DNA from: Hyphomonadaceae bacterium
Lineage (GTDB): Bacteria > Pseudomonadota > Alphaproteobacteria > Caulobacterales > Aquidulcibacteraceae
Assembly: GCA_019753105.1 (NCBI GenBank)
Contig: JAIELJ010000005.1
Coordinates: forward strand, 62,001 to 126,000
Reading direction: 5' to 3'
DNA length: 64,000 nt
Made by a program: the position numbers and the translations under genes. Below the pieces are notes generated by a model. That model was not told the DNA's origin and did no database searches. It worked only from the letters and a program-made list of their open reading frames with translations. Each line of letters opens with the position of its first letter. Within the stretch, counting starts at the first letter, position 1. This document shows positions 21,471 to 32,084 of this stretch, one piece after another.

Positions 21471-21992
21471 ATGAAACGCGCTGCGCTTTTTGCCGCCCTA
21501 TTCGCATTAACGACCCCGGCCTTTGCCCAGGTCTCGGACACGGGCGGCCCGATTACGTCCCAGGCTGAGCGTGACGCCACGGCCGACCGCGTCCGTAGCG
21601 GCGCTTCCTGCGCTTCCTGCGATCTTTTCCAGATCGATCTGGCCTACCAGAACGTCTCCGGTCGCGACTTCCACGGCTCACGCATCCGCCAGGCCGATCT
21701 CACCATCTCCATCGCCGACCGTACCAATTTCGCCGGCGCCAATCTCTCGCTGACCAACATGTTCGGCATGCGCGCCACACGCGCTGACTTCACAGGCGCC
21801 AACCTCTCGGGCGCTTCGCTCGTCGGCGCTCATCTCGGCAGCGCGCGGCTCAATGGCGCGGTGCTCGCGGGCGCGAACCTCTCGGGCGCGGAACTCGCGG
21901 AAGCCATCGGGCTCACTCAGGAACAACTGAATACTGCTTGCGGCGACGCAACAACCACGCTGCCCAGCGGCATGACTATCGCCCGCTGCTGA
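21471..21992 (+). CDS. Secreted pentapeptide-repeat protein (copy 1)
   Basis: Signal peptide; CASCDLF; ADFTGANLSGASLVGAHLGSARLNGAVLAGANLSGAELAEA; GLTQEQLNTACGDATTTLPSGMTIARC. Confidence 0.85.
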   Translation: MKRAALFAALFALTTPAFAQVSDTGGPITSQAERDATADRVRSGASCASCDLFQIDLAYQNVSGRDFHGSRIRQADLTISIADRTNFAGANLSLTNMFGMRATRADFTGANLSGASLVGAHLGSARLNGAVLAGANLSGAELAEAIGLTQEQLNTACGDATTTLPSGMTIARC

Positions 21993-22064
21993 AACAATAA
22001 GTAACAATTCTCGCTTACTGCAAGTTCACTGGCGCGAATGCTTGGGCAAGCATAGTCCGGCGCC

Positions 22065-22613
22065 GTGCTGACACAATTCCGCCTCGCGCTGATAGTGGCG
22101 GCCATGCTGGCGACAGTATGGACGGGGCAGGCGTTTGCGTTCTGGCCGTTCGGCGCGCCATCCCGGATAGCGATCGCGCCGGCTTATGGCGGCGTCTGCG
22201 AGGAGTGCGATCTCTCCGGCCGCTTGCTCTCCGGCGCCAAGATGACGAACTCCGTCTTCAACGGCAGCGACTTTTCCGGCGCGGTGATGACACGCGTCGA
22301 TGCGACGAACTCGGAGTTCGAAGCCGCGAACTTCACCGAAACCGATCTCCGCCGCGCCACGCTCGCCGACGCACATTGCCCGCGCGCACGTTTTGAACGC
22401 GCGAGCTTGATCAACGCCGACGGAAGGCGCGCCAATTTCACACGCGCCAGCTTCGCCGGTGCTGACGTAACAGACATGAATTTCGACGGCGCAGATATCT
22501 CCGGCGCCGACCTCCGCAGCGCACGCGGCCTCACGCAAGCGCAACTGGATGATGCGTGCGGCGATGCGCTCACGAGGCTGCCGCGCGGGATGCGCGTGGG
22601 GCGGTGCGGCTAG
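22065..22613 (+). CDS. Secreted pentapeptide-repeat protein (copy 2)
   Basis: Signal peptide; CEECDLSGRLLSGAKMTNSVF...; GLTQAQLDDACGDALTRLPRGMRVGRCG; GTG start. Confidence 0.85.
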   Translation: MLTQFRLALIVAAMLATVWTGQAFAFWPFGAPSRIAIAPAYGGVCEECDLSGRLLSGAKMTNSVFNGSDFSGAVMTRVDATNSEFEAANFTETDLRRATLADAHCPRARFERASLINADGRRANFTRASFAGADVTDMNFDGADISGADLRSARGLTQAQLDDACGDALTRLPRGMRVGRCG

Positions 22614-23263
22614 CCCGCTTCTAGCTCAGCCAGCGTGCTTGGTTGTGAGCGCCGGCCGGCGCGAATGTCGTCGGCAATCTCGATGAGATTGAGCGCGATT
22701 TCATCGCCTGGTGCTATCTCTAGTGCGCGTTGCGCCTCGGCCCGCCCTTCGTCTAGCCGGCCTTGTAGGATCAGCAGCAACGCAAGTCGGCACCGAAGCT
22801 CGAGACTGTCGGGTGCACGCCGCAAAGCTGCTGTCGTCGCCTGGAAGGCAAAATCCAACTCACCCAGACGCATCGCCTCGATCGTCATTTCGTTAGCCGT
22901 CATTGGCTCGCTTGGCGCTAGTTCATAAGCGCGCCGAAAGGACTCAAACGCGGCGCGTGTTTCGCCCAAAGCCTGGTGCGCTTTGCCCTTCATCATCCAG
23001 GTGGCCCAGTTGCCGTTATAGATGGTGAGCGCTTGATCAAACAGGGCAAGCCCGCGCCGCACGCGCGCTTCATCGAGCGCAAGTGTCGGGCGATTGTGGA
23101 TCAGTATAAACGGCTCCACGAGACGGTGCGCTTCGTCGACAAGAGCGTTGAATTCGCGCGCTTGCGCTGCGGTGACGGGCGCGGGCTGGCTCTGCGCCAG
23201 TGCAGGAACCGTCGCGAGCAGCGAGGTGACGAGCGCGAGGGCCAAAGTCTTCAAACTATGCAA
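22610..23263 (-). CDS. Secreted TPR-containing protein
   Basis: Signal peptide MHSLKTLALALVTSLLATVPALAQ; tandem TPR-like helices. Confidence 0.75.
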   Translation of the reverse strand: MHSLKTLALALVTSLLATVPALAQSQPAPVTAAQAREFNALVDEAHRLVEPFILIHNRPTLALDEARVRRGLALFDQALTIYNGNWATWMMKGKAHQALGETRAAFESFRRAYELAPSEPMTANEMTIEAMRLGELDFAFQATTAALRRAPDSLELRCRLALLLILQGRLDEGRAEAQRALEIAPGDEIALNLIEIADDIRAGRRSQPSTLAELEAG

Positions 23264-23420
23264 GTGCGCTCCCGCCGAGACGCGTACATCCTAGGCGGGA
23301 AGGGAGGTGTTTGCCAGCACCACCGGCCCAGACCAACACTACCTCTAATGGTCTGGACAGGTCCGGTTATCCGTGTCCATTCTTGCACCGCGAGGACAGG
23401 GACTGATCGGGGAGGGGCTC

Positions 23421-25160
23421 ATGCGCTTTTGGCGTTGGGCGATGCTCGCGGTGTTGGCTGCTTGCCTGATGCAGACGGGGACGACGCCTGCAAGCGCGCA
23501 GGATCCAGTCGAATGCACGTTCTTGCTCCCCGCCGATCCCAGTGATCTTGAATGGCTGCCGCCGGAAGTGCGGGATGCAAACTGCATCGAGCGCGATCGC
23601 TTTACGGCTGGCGGACGCCAATTCCTGGTCGCTGACTTCGTTGGCTACAGCGGCGGCTTGCCGGACCGCATCGAAGCCGTGCGTGAGGCGACCCAACTCG
23701 CGGTCGCTTACTATGGCAGCTGGTTTTCGGTGCCGGACACGATCTTCATCTTCGGCCGCATCGACTCGCTGCGCCGCATTGAAGGCCGCGGCCAAGCGCT
23801 CGCGGCGACGACGGGCGACGATTATAGCTGCGTGGTGTCTGTCGAGAGCGCGGCCGAGCATGCCGGCAGGCTCGCCAGCGACGATCGCATCGAGTTGATG
23901 CACACAATAGCGCACGAGCTCTTTCACTGCGTGCAACGCACCGATCGGACCTTGCACAATTCCTACGTCGTGTGGCGTGACGAGGGAACGGCGGAATACT
24001 TTTCGGGCCGCGCGATTCCGGGCTCGACCTACAATGGCGCCTACGGGCGCCATATGGATCAACTCGTCAGCCAGCCGCTCTACGAACTCAACGAAAGTGC
24101 GGCGCCCTTCATTTTCTATCTCGGTGCGCAGCAGGGTGAGGAAGCTGTAGTCAATCTCCTGCGTGGGGCATCGCGCGGCACGACTCCTAACCACGACCTC
24201 GAAACGTTGCGCCGTACGGCAGACATTGAAGACCTTTGGCACCGCTTCGTGCTGGCTTGGGTCGATGGATTATTAGTCGACTTTCGTGGGCGGCGGATCG
24301 ATGTGCCGGTCGCGTCATACGGGCCCGCGCAGCCCGTAGAACGCGCGCAAGTCGTCACTGTCGGCAGCACCAGCCCATTCATGGTCGCCGGGCAGCTCTA
24401 TACGTTGAATGACTCGATGGCGTGGGAGCTGCGCGCGCCTGACGATCGCAATGCGCGCGCGAGTTGGCGCATCGCCGACGAAGCCGATTGGTTGCAACTT
24501 CCAACCACGATTGATTCCTGCAGCGAGCCGACCACTGGCGCGATCATAATCACGCAGGTCCAAGGCGAGTGGGACGGGCTCTATGAGCAGCGCGTCGATA
24601 TTCTCGAACGGCCTGGCCGGATGGTGAACTGTCGATGCCCGCTCGGTACTTGGAATATGGACATTGAAGCCTTGCGCGCGAGCCCGCTCGGCCGCGGGAG
24701 CGCCGGCGAGCTTATCTCCGGATCAGTCACGATCACGTTCGGGCCCGACCGCGTCGTGGGAGAATTTCGCGGGGTCACGATGGAAGCGGCGATCGACAGG
24801 GACAGCTCAATACGAACCATTACTCACGGTACGATCATATGGAACTGGGTCCGGCGGCCCTGGGATCGGACAATCGCAGGCGAGCCGCCCGGATACGGGG
24901 GCGACATCATAGATGCGATGATGATCGAACGAACCGTGGTGGACTCGACGCTGCGGACGCATGTCGAGTTCTGGGCGCGCGGCAGCATGGTCAGTCGCCA
25001 ACCCGGGAGCACGCAGCCGAGACGTGATCAAGGCTCTGTCAGTCTTCACACGGCATGGTGCACACCGCGTGATCTCACGCTGCGATCCACTAACAATGTC
25101 GGTGACGGCGCGGGGCCGCCATGGGTCGGCACTTTTCAAACCGGGCGCGGCGGGCCCTAG
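23421..25160 (+). CDS. Putative secreted zinc metallopeptidase (HExxH-x18-E)
   Basis: Signal peptide; IELMHTIAHELFHCVQRTDRTLHNSYVVWRDEGTAEYFSG. Confidence 0.7.
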   Translation: MRFWRWAMLAVLAACLMQTGTTPASAQDPVECTFLLPADPSDLEWLPPEVRDANCIERDRFTAGGRQFLVADFVGYSGGLPDRIEAVREATQLAVAYYGSWFSVPDTIFIFGRIDSLRRIEGRGQALAATTGDDYSCVVSVESAAEHAGRLASDDRIELMHTIAHELFHCVQRTDRTLHNSYVVWRDEGTAEYFSGRAIPGSTYNGAYGRHMDQLVSQPLYELNESAAPFIFYLGAQQGEEAVVNLLRGASRGTTPNHDLETLRRTADIEDLWHRFVLAWVDGLLVDFRGRRIDVPVASYGPAQPVERAQVVTVGSTSPFMVAGQLYTLNDSMAWELRAPDDRNARASWRIADEADWLQLPTTIDSCSEPTTGAIIITQVQGEWDGLYEQRVDILERPGRMVNCRCPLGTWNMDIEALRASPLGRGSAGELISGSVTITFGPDRVVGEFRGVTMEAAIDRDSSIRTITHGTIIWNWVRRPWDRTIAGEPPGYGGDIIDAMMIERTVVDSTLRTHVEFWARGSMVSRQPGSTQPRRDQGSVSLHTAWCTPRDLTLRSTNNVGDGAGPPWVGTFQTGRGGP

Positions 25161-25199
25161 CTCTTCGCTTGCTCGGGCACGCGGACCTGCCACTCCTGA
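25149..25199 (-). repeat. Degenerate second copy of the aspS 3' end (see 25586-25637)
   Basis: Minus-strand reading LSQEWQVRVPEQAKS* parallels asp[14 protein letters not shown]; about 80% nucleotide identity over ~46 nt by eye. Confidence 0.65.
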
Positions 25200-25252
25200 G
25201 ACAATGCATGCGGTTTGTGGCGCGTTTCCATTGGGCAGCTTAAGTTACGAGT

Positions 25253-25597
25253 GTGAGTAATGCACGGCGTATCTGGCTCGCTTACGCGATCGGAGCCTCG
25301 ATGCTGTTTGGCGTCTGGGGGTTGCCCCTCATCGCGATTGCGCTCGGTGCTCCTGACGATTGGGTCGGCGCGAGCGCCTTCGTAGGACTACTGACTAGCT
25401 TCGGCCTTTGGATCGCGTACTCGCAATCGCGGTGGTCGAAATGTTGGCGCTGTCGCGAACCGCTGTCGCGAAAGTGGGGCTGGTATCAAGCGATCGTCTG
25501 GTGGCGCTCTTGTCCGAGCTGCGGAGTACGCCACGCGGCGACGCCGGATGACGTCCGCACCAATCCAATGAAGCACCTCAAGTCGGGCGGGCCTTAG
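25253..25597 (+). CDS. Two-TM protein with CxxC...CxxC zinc-ribbon-like motif
   Basis: [32 protein letters not shown]; two hydrophobic helices; GTG start. Confidence 0.6.
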   Translation: MSNARRIWLAYAIGASMLFGVWGLPLIAIALGAPDDWVGASAFVGLLTSFGLWIAYSQSRWSKCWRCREPLSRKWGWYQAIVWWRSCPSCGVRHAATPDDVRTNPMKHLKSGGP

Positions 25598-27396
25598 CTC
25601 TTCGCCGGCTCCGTCACGCGGATATGCAACTCTTTGAGCTGCTTCGGCGTGACTTCGCCCGGCGCGTTCATCATCAAATCTTGCGCTTGCTGATTGAACG
25701 GGAAGACGATGACTTCGCGGATGTTCTCGACGCCTGCGAGCAGCATGACGATGCGGTCCACGCCCGGCGCTGAGCCGCCGTGGGGCGGTGCGCCGAAGCG
25801 GAAGGCGTTCAGCATGCCGCCGAACTTCTCTTCGACGACTTCCTTGCCATAGCCCGCGATCTCGAACGCCTTGATCATGATCTCAGGCTTGTGGTTGCGG
25901 ATCGCGCCCGATGAGAGCTCAACGCCGTTGCAGACGATGTCGTATTGGAACGCCGTGATCTTCTCGATCGTGTCGCGATCGTTCGGATCGAGCGCCAAGA
26001 ATTTCTCGTGATCGTAGTTCGGCATCGAGAAGGGGTTGTGCGAGAAGTCGATGCGCTTTTCTTCTTCGCTCCACTCGTACATCGGGAAGTCGACGATCCA
26101 GCAGAACTTGAACTGGTCTTTGTCGGAGAGGTTCAGTTCATCGGCGACTTTGTTGCGCGCGATGCCGGCGAATTTGTAGAACGTGCTCGGATCGCCCGCG
26201 ACGAAGAACGCCGCGTCGCCGACTTTCAAGCCAAGCTGATTGCGGATTGCTTCGGCTTTCTCCGGGCCGATGTTCTTTGCGATGGGACCAGCGCCGCCCT
26301 CTTCGCCTTCGCGCCAGAAGATGTAGCCCAAGCCGGGCTGGCCTTCGCCTTGCGCCCATGAATTCATGCGGTCCGCAAACGCGCGCGAGCCGCCGTTCGG
26401 CGCAGGCACGGCCCACACCGCCGTCTTCGGCTTTTCCAAGATGCGCGCGAACACGCCGAAGCCGCCGCCGCGGAAGTGTTCGCTGACGTCTTGCAGGATG
26501 AGCGGATTGCGCAAGTCCGGCTTGTCGGAGCCGTACTTCGAAACCGCTTCAGCGTACGGAATGCGCGGAAACTCAGCCGCCGGCGTCACACGCTTGCCGT
26601 TGCCGAACTCCTCGAACACGCCGGCGAGCACCGGGCCGATGGCGTTGAACACATCTTCCTGCGTAACGAAGCTCATCTCAAAATCGAGTTGATAGAATTC
26701 GCCTGGGCTGCGGTCGGCGCGCGCGTCTTCATCGCGGAAGCAGGGCGCAATTTGGAAATACTTGTCGAAACCCGCGACCATGAGCAGTTGCTTGAACTGC
26801 TGCGGCGCCTGCGGCAGCGCGTAGAACTTGCCCGGATGCAAACGCGAGGGGACGAGGAAGTCGCGCGCACCTTCCGGCGACGAGGCCGTCAGGATCGGCG
26901 TTTGGAACTCAGTGAAGCCCTGGTCGATCATGCGGCGGCGCAGTGAGGAAATCACTTGGCTGCGCAGCAGGATCGAACGGTGCAACTTCTCGCGGCGCAG
27001 ATCGAGGAAGCGATATTTGAGGCGCGTCTCTTCCGGATAATCCGGCTCGCCGAACACCGGCAGCGGCAGCTCTTCTGCCGCGCCCAAAATCTCAGCCGAC
27101 GAAACACGCACTTCGATCTCGCCGGTCGCCAGATCCTTGTTCACCGTTTCCTTCGCGCGCTCGATCACTTTGCCATCGACGCGCACGACGCTTTCAGCAC
27201 GCAGACGCTCGAACAGGGGAAACGCGTCCGAGCCCGGGTTCGCGACCAATTGGGTGATGCCGTAATTGTCGCGCAGGTCGATGAAGAGCACGCCGCCCAA
27301 ATCGCGTTTGCGGTGGACCCACCCGGCGAGGCGCACGTCTTTGCCCGCGTCAGCCGTTCGAAGGGCGCCGCAAGTATGTGTGCGATAGGCGTGCAT
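25594..27396 (-). CDS. aspS: Aspartyl-tRNA synthetase
   Basis: [43 protein letters not shown]; class II motif [16 protein letters not shown]. Confidence 0.97.
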   Translation of the reverse strand: MHAYRTHTCGALRTADAGKDVRLAGWVHRKRDLGGVLFIDLRDNYGITQLVANPGSDAFPLFERLRAESVVRVDGKVIERAKETVNKDLATGEIEVRVSSAEILGAAEELPLPVFGEPDYPEETRLKYRFLDLRREKLHRSILLRSQVISSLRRRMIDQGFTEFQTPILTASSPEGARDFLVPSRLHPGKFYALPQAPQQFKQLLMVAGFDKYFQIAPCFRDEDARADRSPGEFYQLDFEMSFVTQEDVFNAIGPVLAGVFEEFGNGKRVTPAAEFPRIPYAEAVSKYGSDKPDLRNPLILQDVSEHFRGGGFGVFARILEKPKTAVWAVPAPNGGSRAFADRMNSWAQGEGQPGLGYIFWREGEEGGAGPIAKNIGPEKAEAIRNQLGLKVGDAAFFVAGDPSTFYKFAGIARNKVADELNLSDKDQFKFCWIVDFPMYEWSEEEKRIDFSHNPFSMPNYDHEKFLALDPNDRDTIEKITAFQYDIVCNGVELSSGAIRNHKPEIMIKAFEIAGYGKEVVEEKFGGMLNAFRFGAPPHGGSAPGVDRIVMLLAGVENIREVIVFPFNQQAQDLMMNAPGEVTPKQLKELHIRVTEPAKS

Positions 27397-27542
27397 GACT
27401 GAACTCCCGGCCGCCGCCCGAGTCACAAAGCGGGGCTAAAATTTGGCGCGACAGGCGCACGGAGGCCTCGGCCTTGTCAAGGCGCGGCGAGGGCCTTCAG
27501 AACAGCGCTGCGCAGATGCAAGCCCATTTCATCGGAGGAACC

Positions 27543-27812
27543 ATGTCCGTGACCATTTCTGTCAGAGCAATCGTCGCCTTGGCCGCAGCTTTGCTGTCGG
27601 TCGGCCTCGCGGCGTACGCCGTCGGCGCAAATGCCCAGCCGGCGCCGAGCGAGCGCGCCATCGGCTATGCCGTCTACGCGCGCTCCCACTATATGCTTCT
27701 CCAGCGCGCCGACGGCAGCCTTCGGTCGTGCGAGCAGGATCGCCAAACCTTGTTGCGCCAGAACCCAACCTGGGTCTGCACCAACCTCGGCGCCGTCCCG
27801 CCGCCGACCTAA
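27543..27812 (+). CDS. Small secreted hypothetical protein
   Basis: Signal-peptide-like N-terminus followed by ~60 aa with two Cys. Confidence 0.55.
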   Translation: MSVTISVRAIVALAAALLSVGLAAYAVGANAQPAPSERAIGYAVYARSHYMLLQRADGSLRSCEQDRQTLLRQNPTWVCTNLGAVPPPT

Positions 27813-30607
27813 CCCCCGCTGGCTTCGCCCTTGGCGCCGCACGCAGCACACGCGCCGCTTTGCTCGACGGTGAAGTGGCCGCATGCGCCGCAGGGCTCGT
27901 TGCGATAGCCGGTGGCGGCGGGCTTTGCCGGTTGCGTCTTGATCTCGCGCTTTTCGCGCGCTGCGTCCGCGCTGGTGCGCGGGCGGAGCATGACGAGGTT
28001 GTCGGGCGCCGCACCCCGCGAGAAGCCGCGCGAGATGAGACGCGCTGCGCTCTCGGCGTCGATCGCGCCTTTGCTCAGCCCGTCGCTGCGTACATCGAAC
28101 GGATCGACATGTGCGAGATCGGCGCGGCCGAGGTAAGAGACCGCGAGTTCGCGGAAGATATAGTCGAGGATCGACGTCGCTTGGCGGATGGTCTCGTTGC
28201 CCTTGACCTCGCCCGCCGGTTCGAAGCGGGTGAAGAGGAACGCGTCGACATACTCCTCAAGCGGCACGCCATATTGCAGGCCGATCGAGATCGAGATGGC
28301 GAAATTGTTCATCAGCGAGCGGAAGGCAGCGCCTTCCTTATGCAGATCAATGAAGATCTCGCCGAGCTCGCCATCATCGTATTCGCCGGTGTGCAGATAG
28401 ACTTTGTGTCCGCCCACGGTGGACTTCTGGATGTAGCCTTTGCGCCGCTCAGGCAGCCGGCGGCGGCGTTCTGATGGCGGCGTTTCGATGGTGAGAGACG
28501 TTGCCGCCGCTGCGGGTGCAACGACCGGCGCTTCAGCTTCATCGTCGATTGGCGAAAGCGACAGCGTGATCGGCGGCGCCTCAACGAGGATGGTAATGAG
28601 CCCAACGCCAGCTGCTTTCGCGGCATCAAGCAATGCGGCGCGCTTTTCGATCTGGGCTCCCGATAGCGTCAGCGACACCGCAACGCGCGCGAACGGTGCG
28701 ACCGCCGCGGCGATAGCGATGCGTGCATCCGCGCCGATTGCGCGCTCGCCCGCGAATATGGCGGCGTGCTTCGGCGAGAGCGCCGTGGCTGCCGTGAAAT
28801 CGGCGCTGCCCATGCAGAAGGCTTCGGCTGCGGCGATATCGGCTTCGGTGAAACCGAGCGTCATCAAGAGATCGCCGCGTTTACCCGCCGCCACATCAGG
28901 CGGCAGCTTCAGCACGTCTTCGCAGAAGCCCGGCCCGATCACGAGCGGGTGCACGGCCGCGCGTAGATTGAACGCATCGCACGCCGCATCTTCGATCGCA
29001 TCGAGTGCGGGCTCCGTCAGCCCTTTCGACGCGAGCGCCTCCAGGCTCACGCCCGGTGCGTTGCGCAGCGTGCGTTTGCCTTCGATGTGTTGCGCAAGTG
29101 CTGCAATCGCATCTTCGTCATAGCCGAGCGTCGCCAGTGCAATGCGTGCGTCGCCGGTGAGGATGCGGCCGAACACGCCGTCGTCGCGTTCGCCATAAGC
29201 GGAAGGCGCTGCCAGCGGGGCGATGCCTGAGGCGGCAACGCCCGAACGCCGCGCGCTTGCGCCATCGTCAGCGAACGCAATCGCGATCGAGAGACGCAAA
29301 CCGCCATTCTTCGGACCAGGCAGGGCGCGGTAGAGCGCCTGCGCGCGCGCGCCGATGTCGCCCTTGAGCGTTGCCGAAGCTTCGCGTGCGGTGCGGATGA
29401 GCGCTTCTTCGCTGCGCTTGGCGGCTGACCAATCGGGATAAGCGCTTGTCGCTTGCGCCAGAGCGGAGCTCTCCGAAACCGCCGCCGCGTGCGCGAGTGC
29501 TGCAACACTTGCCGCTAACGTGCGCGCTTCGTCGCTATCGTAGGCCAAGCCAGAGCGCATGATGAGCGCCGCCAAGCCCTCTAGCCGGATCACGATCGGG
29601 CGGCGTGGCGAAGCATTTCCGCCATGTGCGCCATCCATCGCGCGGCAGAGCGTGCGCACAGCGGTTTCGAACGCATCAGCATCGAAGCCGGCTTCAACGC
29701 TATGGAAGCGCGGCAGGACAACGCTTGCAGCGATGATGCTGCATTCAACGTCAGACACTGCAGCGCCAGTTGGATCGAGTGCGACGCCCGCGAATGCCGA
29801 GATCGGATGCGTGCCGGTTTCGGGCGCGGCTATCACTATCCGCCGCCGCGCGGTGTCTGCGCCTGCATCGAGTGCAGCGCTATACGCGCCGCGCGCCGCC
29901 TGGCCGTTCAGAGCGGCGACAATATCGCCATCCGGTGCGCCGGAGAGGCGCGCCTCAGCGGCTTTGCGCTGCACGCCGCCATGTTCTGTGTTCAAGCCGT
30001 TGCGCACCGCTTCAATCGCGAGCTCAGCCAAAACCGCATCCAGCGCGCGCGCGCCGGCAAGCAGTGCGGTGCTCGAACGCATGCGCGACGCTTCGTCGGC
30101 GATGAACCCGCCAGCGTCTTCCGCCTTCGGCTTCACCAAGATTGCAGCGCCATTGGCGCCTTGCGGGTCGGCGATGCGCGCCGCTGCATCAAGGGCATCG
30201 AGTGCGGCTTGCGTCGGTGCGCCGGCAATGCCGATGCGCGCGCCGGCCGAGAGCAGTGTCTGCACGCGGCCGATTGCGCCCAGTTCTTCGCGGCGATCGC
30301 GCGGCCAGTGCAGCAACGCGGCCGATGTCGCCAACTCGGCGCCCGGCGAGAGTGTGGCGCGGATAAGTGGGGGATCGAGCATAATCCGGCCCGCGAGCAG
30401 GAGCGGCTCAATCTGGTCGGCGAGGGCCTCATCATCAGCCCATTCGCCCAGCCGGGCGGCGACGCGTGCGACCGCCTCGGTCACGCTCAAGCCGCCGCGC
30501 GTCTCGATCGCCAAACCCGCCTCTACCGCGGCCTGAACCATGGTTTCCGGCCACGCCGGGGACGCGTCTGCTGTGAATACCGTCTCGCGCTCGATCGCCT
30601 CGGCCAT
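27809..30607 (-). CDS. NrdJ-like (class II ribonucleotide reductase-related) protein with divergent N-terminal half and TSCPD-type/zinc-ribbon C-terminus
   Basis: C-terminus [86 protein letters not shown]...[16 protein letters not shown] plus CGACG...CAACG; N-terminal half lacks NrdJ catalytic motifs. Confidence 0.8.
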   Translation of the reverse strand: MAEAIERETVFTADASPAWPETMVQAAVEAGLAIETRGGLSVTEAVARVAARLGEWADDEALADQIEPLLLAGRIMLDPPLIRATLSPGAELATSAALLHWPRDRREELGAIGRVQTLLSAGARIGIAGAPTQAALDALDAAARIADPQGANGAAILVKPKAEDAGGFIADEASRMRSSTALLAGARALDAVLAELAIEAVRNGLNTEHGGVQRKAAEARLSGAPDGDIVAALNGQAARGAYSAALDAGADTARRRIVIAAPETGTHPISAFAGVALDPTGAAVSDVECSIIAASVVLPRFHSVEAGFDADAFETAVRTLCRAMDGAHGGNASPRRPIVIRLEGLAALIMRSGLAYDSDEARTLAASVAALAHAAAVSESSALAQATSAYPDWSAAKRSEEALIRTAREASATLKGDIGARAQALYRALPGPKNGGLRLSIAIAFADDGASARRSGVAASGIAPLAAPSAYGERDDGVFGRILTGDARIALATLGYDEDAIAALAQHIEGKRTLRNAPGVSLEALASKGLTEPALDAIEDAACDAFNLRAAVHPLVIGPGFCEDVLKLPPDVAAGKRGDLLMTLGFTEADIAAAEAFCMGSADFTAATALSPKHAAIFAGERAIGADARIAIAAAVAPFARVAVSLTLSGAQIEKRAALLDAAKAAGVGLITILVEAPPITLSLSPIDDEAEAPVVAPAAAATSLTIETPPSERRRRLPERRKGYIQKSTVGGHKVYLHTGEYDDGELGEIFIDLHKEGAAFRSLMNNFAISISIGLQYGVPLEEYVDAFLFTRFEPAGEVKGNETIRQATSILDYIFRELAVSYLGRADLAHVDPFDVRSDGLSKGAIDAESAARLISRGFSRGAAPDNLVMLRPRTSADAAREKREIKTQPAKPAATGYRNEPCGACGHFTVEQSGACAACGAKGEASGG

Positions 30608-30802
30608 CGAAACCCTCCATGTCGCCCGTGGAGGATACCCTTGCTTCGGGCACGCAATCAATATTTAGTATGTGACAACTGGGAATAACCCCCAGGGATT
30701 GTTTCGCAACCGCACTGGACTGGGATAAGTCCCTTCGCCATAGTGCGCGCCGATTTGCTGGCCGGCCCCGATTCCGGCCTCTCCGGAGCCTCATAAAAGC
30801 CC

Positions 30803-31234
30803 ATGCTTACGCGGATTTTCACCTGGTGGAACGGCGCCACCCTGGGGGCGCTTTTCGATATCGGCCGGCGCGGGGTTTTCGTGGGCGAAGACGAGCAAGG
30901 CAATCGCTATTACGAGGAGCGCCGTCCCAGCATCGAGGGCCGCAAGCGCCGCTACGTCATCTATAACGGCCTCGCCGAAGCGTCGCGCGTGACGCCGGAT
31001 TGGCACGGCTGGATGCATCACACGATCGCCGATCCGCCGACCGTGTCGCCGTTGAAGAAGCAGAAATGGGAATTGCCGCACGAGCCCAACATGACAGGCA
31101 CGGTGCGCGCCTATCGCCCGAAGGGCTCGCTGGCGCGCGGCGGCGTGCGCCAAGCTTCGACGGCTGACTACGAAGCGTGGTCGCCAGATGCAAAGACAAC
31201 GTCTGTGACGAAATCTGGGGAGCGCTCGTCATGA
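30803..31234 (+). CDS. NDUFA12 family NADH:ubiquinone oxidoreductase accessory subunit
   Basis: FTWWNGATLGALFDIGRRGVFVGEDEQGNRYYEERR...RRYVIYNGLAEASRVTPDWHGWMHHT. Confidence 0.93.
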   Translation: MLTRIFTWWNGATLGALFDIGRRGVFVGEDEQGNRYYEERRPSIEGRKRRYVIYNGLAEASRVTPDWHGWMHHTIADPPTVSPLKKQKWELPHEPNMTGTVRAYRPKGSLARGGVRQASTADYEAWSPDAKTTSVTKSGERSS

Positions 31235-31707
31235 AGATCAATTTCGAACGCTGGGGCGAGACCATTCTTGGCGCCGCCGTCGCTGTGGTAGCTGTCGGCT
31301 TCTTTGTGTTCGCGGCTGCTCAAGCGGGCCAAAGCGGCAGCGCTTCCGGCTATGATCTCGTTGCCCGCTTTCAGCGCGTCGATGGCATCGCTGTGGGTTC
31401 AGATGTGCGCGTATCTGGCGTGAAAGTCGGCGTTGTGCGCGCTGTCGAGCTTGATACGGAAACGTATATGGCGCGCCTGACGCTCACCATTTCGAACGGC
31501 GTTCAGGTGCTGGATGATTCCACTGCACGGATCGCTTCAGACGGGCTGCTGGGCGGTGCATACGTTGCGATCGAGCCTGCGGGCATGGATGCGCTCGCCG
31601 CCGGCAGTGAGATCCCGAACACGCAAGGCTCCGTCGATCTGCTGACGCTTTTCTCCAGCTTGGCCCAAGGTTCGGGCGGTGGCGACTCTCAGGAAGAGAT
31701 TCAATGA
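31231..31707 (+). CDS. mlaD: MlaD family outer-membrane lipid asymmetry protein
   Basis: YDLVARFQRVDGIAVGSDVRVSGVKVGVVRAVELD...DGLLGGAYVAIEPG-type MCE domain. Confidence 0.88.
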   Translation: MKINFERWGETILGAAVAVVAVGFFVFAAAQAGQSGSASGYDLVARFQRVDGIAVGSDVRVSGVKVGVVRAVELDTETYMARLTLTISNGVQVLDDSTARIASDGLLGGAYVAIEPAGMDALAAGSEIPNTQGSVDLLTLFSSLAQGSGGGDSQEEIQ

Positions 31708-32072
31708 TCCGTGCTTTTGTCGCAGCGTTTGTGTTCATGTTCGCGGCTGTCGGCCCTGCATACGCGCAGAGCGCGGTGATCCGCGGCCTCGACAAGATCA
31801 CCGGCCAAGCGCGGGACTACACGATCCCGGTTGGGCGCTCGGCGCGCATTGGCTCGCTCGAAGTTATCGCGCGCGCCTGCGATAAAGCAGCGCCGGAAGA
31901 GCCCCCGGAAGTGCGCATCTATGTTGAAGTGTACGACACGCCGCCGGTGCGTGAAGGCGAGGAGGCCGAGCGCCGCGAAATCTTTCATGGCTGGCTGTTC
32001 GCTTCGAGCCCCGGCCTGAGCGCACTCGATCACCCGACCTACGACATTTGGGCGGTCGACTGCCGCTCGTAA
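31704..32072 (+). CDS. DUF2155 secreted protein
   Basis: Signal peptide; AVIRGLDKITGQARDYTIPVGRSARIGSLEVIARACDKAAPEEPPEVRIYVEVYD...FHGWLFASSPGLSALDHPTYDIWAVDC. Confidence 0.85.
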   Translation: MIRAFVAAFVFMFAAVGPAYAQSAVIRGLDKITGQARDYTIPVGRSARIGSLEVIARACDKAAPEEPPEVRIYVEVYDTPPVREGEEAERREIFHGWLFASSPGLSALDHPTYDIWAVDCRS

Positions 32073-32084
32073 CGCGCGCTTCGA

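Noticed and set aside
28440-30688. Long plus-strand ORFs (28440, 29559, 29624) opposite the NrdJ-like gene
   Set aside because: GC-driven antisense frames with Ala/Arg/Ser-biased composition and no family resemblance; the minus strand carries clear NrdJ homology.
30608-30760. Possible NrdR box (ACTAAATATTGAT) and small inverted repeats upstream of the NrdJ-like gene
   Set aside because: Only one weak match to my recollection of the NrdR consensus and no second spaced box; a motif scan across true nrd promoters is needed.
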